Source of the DNA: Prevotella sp. P5-108
Lineage (GTDB): Bacteria > Bacteroidota > Bacteroidia > Bacteroidales > Bacteroidaceae
Length of the DNA: 64,000 nucleotides
Direction of reading: 5' to 3'
NCBI RefSeq assembly: GCF_002251385.1
Contig: NZ_NPJJ01000038.1
Location: 1-64,000, forward strand
The number at the start of each line of letters is the position of its first letter. Positions within the stretch are counted from its first letter, which is position 1. The position numbers and the translations under genes were made by a program. Shown piece by piece: positions 53,681 through 61,519 of the stretch. The notes under the pieces are model-generated. The model made no database searches. It saw nothing but the letters and a program-made list of their open reading frames with translations, and had not been told where the DNA came from.

Positions 53681-54454
53681 ATGAACGAGCCTCTTACGTT
53701 CACTTTCTTGGGCACAGGCACCTCGGGTGGTGTGCCCTCGCTGGGTTGTAGCTGTGCTGTGTGCCGCAGCCATGACCCTCACGACCATCGGCTGCGCAGT
53801 GCGGCGCTGCTCGAGCATGGCGATACGCGCATACTGATAGACTGTGGCCCCGACATACGCCAGCAGCTTATGCCCTTCGACTTCCGCCCGCTCACGGCGG
53901 TGCTCCTCACCCATGTCCATTACGACCATGTGGGCGGACTCGACGACTTGCGTCCTTTTTCCACCTTTGGCGACATCAATATCTATGCCGACGAGACCAC
54001 CGTCGGTGGCATCCATCGCGCCATGCCTTACTGCTTCACCGAGCATCTTTACCCCGGAGTGCCCCGGCTCAACGTACATACGCTCGAGCCTCACAAGCCC
54101 TTCCGCGTGGGCGACATCGACGTGCTGCCCCTGCGGGTGATGCACGGCAAGATGCCCATCATGGCCTACCGGTTTGGCTCCCTGGCCTATATCACCGACA
54201 TGAAGACCATCTCCGACGAAGACCGACAGCTGCTCAGCGGCGTCGAGACCCTCGTGGTCAACGCCCTGCGCTGGGAGAAACCCCACCACAGCCACATGCT
54301 GGTCGACGATGCCATAGCCTTTGCCCGCAGCGTCGGCGCCAGCCATACCTACTTCACCCACATGACCCACCAGTTAGGGTTCCATGACGAGGCCAACGCC
54401 CGGTTGCCCGAGGGCTTCGCCTTTGCCTACGACGGGTTGAGGCTGACCCTCTGA
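53681..54454 (+). CDS. PhnP-like metallo-beta-lactamase-fold hydrolase
   Basis: 257 residues, cytosolic. Opens FTFLGTGTSGGVPSLGC and has a Cys-rich zinc site CSCAVCRSHDPHDHRLR. The metal motif is LTHVHYDHVGGLDD (HxHxDH), with further His in RVMHGKMP and HSHMLVDDA. This pattern matches PhnP-type phosphodiesterases, which cleave cyclic ribose phosphates or nucleotides. No phosphonate genes are nearby, so a general phosphodiesterase role is more likely. Confidence 0.9.
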   Translation: MNEPLTFTFLGTGTSGGVPSLGCSCAVCRSHDPHDHRLRSAALLEHGDTRILIDCGPDIRQQLMPFDFRPLTAVLLTHVHYDHVGGLDDLRPFSTFGDINIYADETTVGGIHRAMPYCFTEHLYPGVPRLNVHTLEPHKPFRVGDIDVLPLRVMHGKMPIMAYRFGSLAYITDMKTISDEDRQLLSGVETLVVNALRWEKPHHSHMLVDDAIAFARSVGASHTYFTHMTHQLGFHDEANARLPEGFAFAYDGLRLTL

Positions 54455-54489
54455 CCGCGCACCGCGATGACAACCCCCGACGATATATA

Positions 54490-54523
54490 CGAATAAAGCG
54501 TGGCCCGAGCCACGCTTTATTCG
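54490..54523. terminator. Perfect bidirectional terminator
   Basis: CGAATAAAGCGTGGC (54490-54504), CCGA loop, and its exact 15-bp complement (54509-54523). A/T-rich ends serve both strands. It lies between convergent genes and only 6 bp from the LysM gene stop. Confidence 0.88.
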
Positions 54524-54529
54524 TTTCTG

Positions 54530-55447
54530 CTATCTTACCCTCAGCGTGTCGCCCACGCGTATCTGGTAGTCGGGGCCGAGGCCGTTCTTCTTGTACAGGC
54601 TCTCCAGGCGCATGCCGTATTTCTGAGCTATGAGATACATGCTGTCGCCGGCCTTGACCACATGGGGACGGTGCTTGAACTCCTTGGGCGCGCGCTTCTG
54701 CTTCTTCTTCAGATAGATGATGTCGCCCTTGTGCAGCGTTTCGCGTTTGTCGCGCTCGTTGTACTTGGCCAGCTTGCGCGCACTGATGCCAATCTCCTTG
54801 CTCAGCATCTTGAACGTCTCTCCCTCACGGGCGTAGATGTAGTAGTTCTTGTTGAAATAGTAGATGGGGTGCAGCGTAGGATTGTCGGGAGTGATGCGCT
54901 CCGTACCCGAGTGTCGGGCTATGTAGCGGTCGTAGGTCTTGGCACGGTCATACTGGTCGAGCCCGTAGAGTTCGATGATGTTGATGAGCTTGTAGGCATA
55001 CTGCGGGTTGGTGGCATATCCGGCAGCCTTGAGTCCGTGTGCCCATCCGCGGTAGTCGGTCTGACTCAGCGAGAAGAGCTTGCGGTAGCGGGGCTTGGTA
55101 GAGAGAAAACGGCTGTGGTCCTCGTAGCTCTCCAGCACCGTGTTGTAAGCGCGGAAGCACTCCTGTCTCAAGTCGTCGTCATGATAGGTGGTGGCACCGG
55201 TCCAGTCGTGACACTTGATACCGAAGTGGTTGTTGCCCTTGATGGCCAGGTCGCTTCGTCCAGCGCCGCTCTCCAGCAGTCCCTGAGCCAGCGTGATGCT
55301 CGCCGGGATGCGGTAGCGCAGCATCTGCTGTATCGCCAGGTCCTTATACTGGTTGATATATTGTTGGTATAGCGTGTTCCTGTGGGCCTGTCCGTATGAC
55401 GACAGACAGAGCAGGAGGGCATATAGGAAAATACAGATTTTTCTCAT
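54530..55447 (-). CDS. Glucosaminidase with two LysM domains
   Basis: 305 residues from ATG 55447. A signal peptide (MRKICIFLYALLLCLSSYG) precedes a family 73-type N-acetylglucosaminidase domain (ASITLAQGLLESGAGRSDLA with the catalytic Glu, HFGIKCHDW, FSLSQTDYRGWAHGLKAAGY). Two LysM peptidoglycan-binding repeats follow (about 200-245 and 260-305; YAREGETFKMLSKEIG and VVKAGDSMYLIAQKYG). A periplasmic wall hydrolase. The frame runs on upstream through the 21-bp arrays, but a TAATTTTG box just before the chosen ATG supports this start. Confidence 0.92.
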   Translation of the reverse strand: MRKICIFLYALLLCLSSYGQAHRNTLYQQYINQYKDLAIQQMLRYRIPASITLAQGLLESGAGRSDLAIKGNNHFGIKCHDWTGATTYHDDDLRQECFRAYNTVLESYEDHSRFLSTKPRYRKLFSLSQTDYRGWAHGLKAAGYATNPQYAYKLINIIELYGLDQYDRAKTYDRYIARHSGTERITPDNPTLHPIYYFNKNYYIYAREGETFKMLSKEIGISARKLAKYNERDKRETLHKGDIIYLKKKQKRAPKEFKHRPHVVKAGDSMYLIAQKYGMRLESLYKKNGLGPDYQIRVGDTLRVR

Positions 55448-55538
55448 GCTACTGATATATGTTTCTGCAAAATTAACGATAAAAGATGGATTATCGGCAG
55501 TCAGTGCCAAATAATTCGCAAAAAAGTAGCGCACCGCT

Positions 55539-55727
55539 TCTGCTCTCGTCGCCACCGATGGGAGCGTTTTCACCACCGTCGGGAGCGTTTTCACCACCGA
55601 TGGGGGTATTTTTACCACTGATGGGGATGTTTTCACCACCGAAGCAGTCGTTCCAACCGCCGATGAGGGTGTTTTCACCACCGATGCAGTCGTTCCAACC
55701 ATCTTTTCAGCCGCTCTCAAACCCACG
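55539..55727. repeat. Nine-unit degenerate 21-bp array, TTTTCACCACCGAT type
   Basis: Units start every 21 bp at 55539, 55560, 55581, 55602, 55623, 55644, 55665, 55686 and 55707. The consensus is GGGAGCGTTTTCACCACCGAT; two copies instead share GCAGTCGTTCCAACC. On the minus strand it reads as SVVKTPP-like heptads. It lies immediately upstream of the LysM glucosaminidase promoter. Confidence 0.88.
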
Positions 55728-55758
55728 AAGAGCATCCATAACAATATTGCAAAGCGTG

Positions 55759-55822
55759 AAATCACGGTTTCAGGCTTCGATTTTATTGTTTCGTGCTTCG
55801 ATTTCTCCGTTTCGTGCTTTGC
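55759..55822. repeat. Three-unit 21-bp array, CACGAAA type
   Basis: The CTTCG or CTTTG ends are spaced exactly 21 bp (55775, 55796, 55817). On the minus strand the units read GCACGAAACGGAGAAATCGA and GCACGAAACAATAAAATCGA. This resembles the array at 22.1 kb, including the HETxxS-type heptads in translation (KHETEKS, KHETIKS against NHETTIS). Confidence 0.8.
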
Positions 55823-55890
55823 AAGGTACTTATCGAGCCCTTCCATGAGCTTGTTGGCGCTCACGCTGCCGATGCCGATGGCTGTGCAAC

Positions 55891-55912
55891 AAAAAAAGGG
55901 GCTCACGCCCCC
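55891..55912 (-). terminator. Minus-strand terminator upstream of folK-like gene
   Basis: Minus strand: GGGGCGTGAGCCCC followed by seven T. There is no minus-strand gene between it and the DUF5687 stop at 56349. If used, it would end a DUF5687 transcript that runs antisense through the whole folK-like gene. Confidence 0.6.
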
Positions 55913-55961
55913 GATATCTTCGATTATTTTAGTTACTTTTGCAGCAACAAACCCTATAAGT

Positions 55962-56348
55962 ATGACCACCGACCCTTCACCCATCGTGATATTGGCGCTC
56001 GGGTGCAACGTAGATGCGCCCGTCAATATGCCCCGACTCCAGGCTGCGCTTGCCGCCCGCTTTCCGTCCATCCGCTTCACGCGGCAGCTCGTCACTCCAG
56101 CTATAGGCATAGAGGCGGCGCCGTTTGCCAACTGCCTGGCGTGGATGGAGACAGACCAGGACTACGCCACGCTGCATGCCGCTACCAAGGAGATAGAGCA
56201 GCAGCTGGGCAGCACCCGTGAAGACCGGCGCGAAGGGCGTGTGGTCGCCGATGTCGACATCCTCTGCTGTGGCGGCTGCCGCTATCACGCCGACGACTGG
56301 CAGCGCCCTTACATCCAGACACTCATGGCCGAGTTGCCTCGTCGATGA
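55962..56348 (+). CDS. FolK-like hydroxymethylpterin pyrophosphokinase, shortened
   Basis: 128 residues from ATG 55962; a TACTTTTG box lies about 25 bp upstream. Resembles HPPK (FolK) of folate synthesis: VILALGCNVDAPVN in place of the usual GSN loop, FANCLAWMETD strand, and the magnesium-binding pair in GRVVADVDILCCG (RxxxDxDI). E. coli FolK has about 160 residues; here the C-terminal segment with the later His and Arg is missing or replaced. It may be a divergent but active Bacteroidetes form. Its stop codon directly abuts the DUF5687 stop codon on the other strand. Confidence 0.75.
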   Translation: MTTDPSPIVILALGCNVDAPVNMPRLQAALAARFPSIRFTRQLVTPAIGIEAAPFANCLAWMETDQDYATLHAATKEIEQQLGSTREDRREGRVVADVDILCCGGCRYHADDWQRPYIQTLMAELPRR

Positions 56349-57863
56349 CTATCGCGACGCCCTCAGTGCCGCCATGTTGGCATAGCGTCGCTTCATCCAC
56401 CGGTTGTAGATATTGCGCAGCCATATCTTGTGCAGAGCGATGAAGACCAGTCCTATAAGCATCATGATGATATACGACACCGTGTTGCTGCATACCAGTC
56501 TGAGCAGGCAGATGATGAGCATCGGTCCCAGATAGACTCCAAAACTTACCAGCATCTGCACATAGTTGCCGTTGATGCCCGCCTTGCCCGTAAACTTGGT
56601 GTTGAGAGGCATGGTCTGCTTGTTGTATATCGTCAGCTGGAAGATGGTGAAGTACTGGAAGCCTGCGGTGAACACGCCGTAGGCTATCAGCATCAGCAGA
56701 CTCCATTTGCCAGCTATCACCTGTGGCAGCATCAGCAGGAAAGGCCATAGCAACAGGGTGCTGTAGATGTAGTATTTGGTGCGAAGGAGCATCAGTATGT
56801 TCTCCTTGTGGGTGAGCAGACAGTCGATGTAGTTGCCCTCGTAGCTCATGACCTGCATCACCGTCATGGTGCCAAAGAGCAGATAGCAGTAGATGCACCA
56901 GAACGATGAGTAGTAGTCGCCGTCGTAGATGTCGGTAAAGACGATGACCATGCTGAATACCGCCACCATGAAGAACGCCGTTATCAGACCCTTGCGTGGG
57001 TTCTTGTTGCGCATCAGCAGCCGCAGTTCCATCTTGGCGTACATGCCTATTTCTCCATACCTGTCGAGATACTTCATCTGCGACACGTTGTGGGTCTTCA
57101 CCGTTTCCTTCCTCAACAGTTCGCTGCGTACATGGGTGTACTGCAGATGGCGGTTGATGAGCGTGAGCATCACCAGCAGGATGATCACACCTATATATAT
57201 AAGTATGTTGCCACGCTCCATCAGCGTGCCGATGGTGGCGTAGAGGTCAAAGAAGTTTTCCCATCCCTTGAGCTTGCCCCACTTGAGCAGGATGGGCAGC
57301 GCCATGGTGCCATAGACACCCACGGGCATGAGCCACCACCACAGCGTGTCGGTGGTGAGGGTCTTGACGATGAGATACCACTGGCTGTTGGCGGCTATGA
57401 GCAACCACCACACCAGCAGAAACGCCAGCGACATCCACACGCCGTAGCTGAAGACGAGCGACATGAGCGTGAAGGGCACCAGGATGACAAACCAGGTGAA
57501 ATTGTAGCGGGTCAGTATGGATGTGGCGACAAACGTGTCGATGCAGTCATAGCGTGACAGCGGCAGCAGATAGTATGGCTTTACTATCTGGGCTGGTGTC
57601 TGCTGGGCCATGAAGCGTGACGCGAAGTCGAGCAACAGCAGAAACGGGGCAAGGCCGAAGCAGAATTCGAGCGGGGTGGTGCCTCGGCTGTTGTTGGCGA
57701 TAAGCGAAAGCATCACCGCAAGGAACAACATGTAGAGGAAACCGAAACTCATGGAGAACCAAACGATGTATTTGGCGGCGCGGTTCTGCTCATAGTTCAA
57801 GGCGCGACGGTCAGCCAGTTTGCGGTGATGGCGAAGCGTCTTGAATATCTGGTATCTGTTCAT
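56349..57863 (-). CDS. DUF5687 ABC-type permease
   Basis: 504 residues, with ten or more predicted membrane helices and a basic N-terminus (RYQIFKTLRHHRKLADRR). The sequence fits DUF5687, the membrane subunit of a Bacteroidetes exporter usually encoded beside its ATPase. No ATPase is adjacent here; the nearest candidate is at 17565-18269. It follows lolA by 36 bp, probably in one transcript with ftsK-lolA. The substrate is unknown. Confidence 0.85.
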   Translation of the reverse strand: MNRYQIFKTLRHHRKLADRRALNYEQNRAAKYIVWFSMSFGFLYMLFLAVMLSLIANNSRGTTPLEFCFGLAPFLLLLDFASRFMAQQTPAQIVKPYYLLPLSRYDCIDTFVATSILTRYNFTWFVILVPFTLMSLVFSYGVWMSLAFLLVWWLLIAANSQWYLIVKTLTTDTLWWWLMPVGVYGTMALPILLKWGKLKGWENFFDLYATIGTLMERGNILIYIGVIILLVMLTLINRHLQYTHVRSELLRKETVKTHNVSQMKYLDRYGEIGMYAKMELRLLMRNKNPRKGLITAFFMVAVFSMVIVFTDIYDGDYYSSFWCIYCYLLFGTMTVMQVMSYEGNYIDCLLTHKENILMLLRTKYYIYSTLLLWPFLLMLPQVIAGKWSLLMLIAYGVFTAGFQYFTIFQLTIYNKQTMPLNTKFTGKAGINGNYVQMLVSFGVYLGPMLIICLLRLVCSNTVSYIIMMLIGLVFIALHKIWLRNIYNRWMKRRYANMAALRASR

Positions 57864-57899
57864 AACAAGCGTGGTCTGGTTGAGGATGGGGATAAGTGA

Positions 57900-58511
57900 C
57901 TATCTCAGGTCGACCACCTCGGCGTGGGGAAATTCCTTGGCGTTGAAGGTGAAGACGCTGTCGGCCAAACGGCCAGCCTTGAAGTTGCGTACGGTGACGG
58001 TGGTCCACTCTTTGCCGCGGCGCATCTTGATGGTCTCGGGGTGCGAGGTCTTCTTGTCGATAAGGATATAGATTTCGGGCACGCTGTTTTTGGGGTTCCG
58101 AGCAGTGAGATGCACCCAGTAGGCCTTGCCTTTATCGGTAAGACCGAGGTTGTAGCCGGTCTTATACATATTGATAAATCTGTAGGGGTTCATCTGCAGC
58201 TGCTGGGCGGCGGTGGGGGTGCTCACGTTGACCTCTTCGGTCGACTTGAGGTAAGACCACTGTGTCTTGCCGTTGTACCATATTATCGAGTGGGGCGTTG
58301 TCACCTGAAACTTGTTGCCCTTGAGCGACAGCCGTCCGCTCACGGTGCCTGTCTTGGCGCTGGAAAGGGTGAATTGGGCTGTTGCGCCGTTCTTGTTGCT
58401 CACCACGGCAGCCGTCTTGTCAAGCACCTTGCGGGCTTGGGCGGCGTTCTGTGCGCCGATGGTGAGGGTGAGCATCACCATCAGTGTGATTAAGATAGTC
58501 TTTTTCATCAT
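57900..58511 (-). CDS. lolA: LolA-like outer-membrane lipoprotein carrier
   Basis: 203 residues (202 from the second ATG). Signal peptide ending LTIGAQN, then the half-barrel LolA fold: GATAQFTLSSAKTGTVSGRL, FQVTTPHSIIWYNGKTQWSY and GKAYWVHLTARNPKN. Carries lipoproteins across the periplasm to the outer membrane. The start overlaps the ftsK stop (ATGATGA). LolA next to ftsK is a conserved arrangement in Bacteroidetes. Confidence 0.9.
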   Translation of the reverse strand: MMKKTILITLMVMLTLTIGAQNAAQARKVLDKTAAVVSNKNGATAQFTLSSAKTGTVSGRLSLKGNKFQVTTPHSIIWYNGKTQWSYLKSTEEVNVSTPTAAQQLQMNPYRFINMYKTGYNLGLTDKGKAYWVHLTARNPKNSVPEIYILIDKKTSHPETIKMRRGKEWTTVTVRNFKAGRLADSVFTFNAKEFPHAEVVDLR

Positions 58512-60949
58512 TTATCTGACAAAATACTGTTAAGTTGGTTCTCGTCGTTGACCAGCACCTGTCTCGGCTTGGAGCCCTGGGCTGCACCCACGATGCCGTA
58601 TTGCTCGAGGAGGTCCATGATGCGTCCGGCGCGGTTGTAGCCGATGCTGAACTTGCGCTGGATGCTGCTGGTAGAGCCTTGCTGGTTGAGTACCACGTAT
58701 CGTGCCACCTCGTTGAGCATCGGGTCCTTGTCGGCAATGGGCTCGCGGGGTGTGCTGGCGCCTTCGCCCTGCGACACGTCGACAGGCTCGGGCAGCTCCA
58801 TAGGCTCTACGGGACCTGGCTGGTCTTCGATATAGGTGTTGATGGCGTTTATCTCCTCGGTGTCGATGAAGGCACACTGCACGCGCACTGGCTCAGAGCC
58901 GTTGAGGAACAGCATGTCGCCCATACCTATGAGCTGGTCGGCGCCCTTGCGGTCGAGGATGGTGCGTGAGTCTATCTGGGCTCCTACGCGGAACGCCATA
59001 CGGCCAGGGAAATTGGCCTTGATGTTACCGGTGATGATAGAGGTGGTAGGACGCTGCGTGGCGATAATCATGTGTATGCCCACGGCGCGTGCAAGCTGGG
59101 CTATGCGTGCGATAGGCAGCTCGACCTCCTTGCCGGCAGTCATAATGAGGTCGCCGAACTCGTCGATGATTACCACAATGTATGGCATATACTCGTGACC
59201 GTTGTTCGGGTTGAGCCTGTGGTTAAGGTAAAGAGCGTTATAGTCCTTTATCTTGTTCACACCTGCGGCCTTGAGCAGGTCGTAGCGATGGTCCATCAGT
59301 GTGCAGAGCGAGTTGAGCGTGCGCACCACCTTCTGCACGTTGGTGATGATGGGCTCGTCGTCGTTCTCGGGCAGACAGGCCATGAAGTGCTGGGCTATCT
59401 TGTTGTAGGGGGTAAACTCCACCTTCTTGGGGTCTACCAGCACAAACTTCAGTTCATTGGGGTGCTTCTTAAAGAGCAGTGAGTTGATGATGACGTTGAG
59501 TCCTACCGACTTACCCATACCCGTGGCACCAGCCACAAGCAGGTGGGGCAGCTTGGCAAGGTCTACCATGAACACCTCGTTGGTGATGGTCTTGCCCAGA
59601 GCCATCGGCAGCTCCATCTTGGTCTCCTTGAATTTCTTGACGCCCAGCACGCTCTCCAGCGACACGGTCGATTTCTTCTTGTTGGGCACCTCGATGCCTA
59701 TCGTGCCCTTGCCGGGGATAGGCGCGATGATACGTATGCCCTCGGCGGCAAGGCTCATGGCTATGTCGTCTTCCAGGTTGCGTATCTTGGCAATTCGGGT
59801 ACCTGGCGTGGGCGTAATCTCATAGAGGGTTACGGTGGGGCCAACGGTGGCGTTAATCTTGTCGATGCTCACGTCGAAATAGCGCAGCACCTCGACGATG
59901 TGGGCATTGTTGACCTTGATTTCCTCCATATCCACGGCGTTACCCTTGCCGGCGTTGTGGTCTTTGAGCAGACTGAGTGTAGGGAACTTGTATCGCGTGA
60001 AAGGCTCGCGGGGGTCAATGGGAGTCTTGCGTATCTCGTCGGCAGTGAGCGTCTTCGCCTGGGTGGCCTCGTCGCCCTTGGGCACCTCGATGGTCAGGGT
60101 GCTGCCCTTGGGCTCGTCGTTGGCGGCAGGCTCAATTTCTATATCGGGTACGGGCGTGGCGACCGTCGGCTCGTCGGGCGAAAGGTTCACAACCATAGCC
60201 CGAGACTCTTCTCTCACCTCGTCTTCAGGGTTGTCCTCGTTGCTGTCATCGCTTGTGTCCTCATCATCGCCAGCATTGACGTTGGTGATGGGGGTATTGA
60301 TGGTAAACTGGATTTTGGACGTAAAATAGCCCACGGGATTGAGCATCTTGCGGATGATGGTGATGGTCTCGGCGCTCAGATAGGTAAGGAAGGTGATGGC
60401 AGTAATGGCCAGCACCACCACCAGTCCGGGCGGGCCTATGAGGTTCTCCAGAAAGTCCACGCAGTACAGACCGTGTCTGCCGCCAGGGTTGAACACCAGA
60501 TCTCCGGCGAAAGGCGTGAGAAACTTGGCCAGCGTCACCGAGCACCATACCATAACCACCGTGATGCAGGCAAACCACTTGAGCAGGCTCACCTTGTAGG
60601 CGCGCATCAGCCACAGTGCCACCATGAGCAGGAATACGGGGATGAAGAATGCGGCAAAGCCGAAGTTGACGGTAATGAGCCAGTAGCTGAGCATAGCTCC
60701 CAGCGACCCGCAGTAATTGGTAAACTGGCGGGAAAAGTTCAGCCATTCGCCCGGGCGCATGTCGTCGAGTATGCTCTGGTCTGCCTGACCCGTGTTGAAG
60801 TAGGATACCATGGCGATGACCATGTATATCACGAAGCAGAGCACAAGCAGTCCCAGGATGAAGTCGACCTTCTCGTTGCTCAGTATGTTGACGAAGCCCA
60901 CGGCCTCGCCCATTGATTTTGGCTTTTTCTCTGTTTTCTTCTTTGCCAT
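58508..60949 (-). CDS. ftsK: DNA translocase FtsK
   Basis: 813 residues. Four to five N-terminal membrane helices (about 28-200), an acidic linker (DDEDTSDDSNEDNPEDE), the alpha domain, then the RecA-like motor with Walker A GATGMGKSVG and Walker B IVVIIDEFGDL. The C-terminal gamma winged helix (about 745-800; STSSIQRKFSIGYNRAGRIM) reads polar DNA sequences. Moves chromosome termini at the division septum. A minus-strand TATTTTTG box lies at 61046-61053. Confidence 0.97.
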   Translation of the reverse strand: MAKKKTEKKPKSMGEAVGFVNILSNEKVDFILGLLVLCFVIYMVIAMVSYFNTGQADQSILDDMRPGEWLNFSRQFTNYCGSLGAMLSYWLITVNFGFAAFFIPVFLLMVALWLMRAYKVSLLKWFACITVVMVWCSVTLAKFLTPFAGDLVFNPGGRHGLYCVDFLENLIGPPGLVVVLAITAITFLTYLSAETITIIRKMLNPVGYFTSKIQFTINTPITNVNAGDDEDTSDDSNEDNPEDEVREESRAMVVNLSPDEPTVATPVPDIEIEPAANDEPKGSTLTIEVPKGDEATQAKTLTADEIRKTPIDPREPFTRYKFPTLSLLKDHNAGKGNAVDMEEIKVNNAHIVEVLRYFDVSIDKINATVGPTVTLYEITPTPGTRIAKIRNLEDDIAMSLAAEGIRIIAPIPGKGTIGIEVPNKKKSTVSLESVLGVKKFKETKMELPMALGKTITNEVFMVDLAKLPHLLVAGATGMGKSVGLNVIINSLLFKKHPNELKFVLVDPKKVEFTPYNKIAQHFMACLPENDDEPIITNVQKVVRTLNSLCTLMDHRYDLLKAAGVNKIKDYNALYLNHRLNPNNGHEYMPYIVVIIDEFGDLIMTAGKEVELPIARIAQLARAVGIHMIIATQRPTTSIITGNIKANFPGRMAFRVGAQIDSRTILDRKGADQLIGMGDMLFLNGSEPVRVQCAFIDTEEINAINTYIEDQPGPVEPMELPEPVDVSQGEGASTPREPIADKDPMLNEVARYVVLNQQGSTSSIQRKFSIGYNRAGRIMDLLEQYGIVGAAQGSKPRQVLVNDENQLNSILSDK

Positions 60950-61519
60950 TATATCGTGCGTGTTTATTATGTTGGTGTGTCGTAAATGGGTTCTCTGTCA
61001 TTGATGGCAGTTAGCGTGTTGCCATGCAGCAACCCGTTGTATCTGCAAAAATACTCCAAAAAAGTCATATACGTTCACGAATTGATTATTATTTTCATCT
61101 TTAGCGTGTTTTTTTTATCTTCCTCGAGTATGGGTTGAACCGCCAGGACGGCTGTCGGTGTCGGGGAAGTTGCCGTGATGACCATCGCTTGGCCGAAGGG
61201 CATAAAAAAACAGCCCGTGCTGACAAACGCTATTGTGCAGACGTGGGCTGTTAGTGTACAATAATCTACATAAGGTTTTATTTTTAGTATTGCACTCTCT
61301 CACAGAGTATAACTTTATAACTTACTACTACCATAACAACGCTTACCCTTGTCATCCCTACCGCAGTGATGATGTTTTTAATGATTTTAACATTTGTAAT
61401 GCCACTCCAAACGATATTTTGGCTAAATTTGTACACCTATATATATTATATATGTCCGCCGGACGATGACCACGACCGATAGGGGAGTGGGGCAACGGGC
61501 CGAGGACGCAAAGGAAGGT
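60950..61519. other. 570-bp spacer between ftsK and M15 operon
   Basis: Holds the ftsK leader with its -7 box (61046-61053), a minus-strand terminator (61204-61252), and a plus-strand TAAATTTG box (61424-61431) about 90 bp before the M15 start. Between 61253 and 61420 no gene or conserved RNA was recognised. Confidence 0.55.
61204..61252 (-). terminator. Minus-strand terminator with no assigned transcript
   Basis: AACAGCCC (61209-61216) pairs with GGGCTGTT (61245-61252), with further pairs inside. On the minus strand the hairpin is followed by seven T. No gene on the minus strand ends here, so it may close a short unannotated RNA from 61253-61450 or insulate ftsK. Confidence 0.6.

Noticed and set aside
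54530-56131. A single 533-residue protein joining the repeat arrays to the LysM glucosaminidase
   Set aside because: A signal peptide and a -7 box place the true start at 55447. The upstream part is repeat sequence plus the antisense of folK.
61115-61303. A 62-codon minus-strand frame near the M15 operon
   Set aside because: It runs through the terminator hairpin at 61204-61252 and has no family features.
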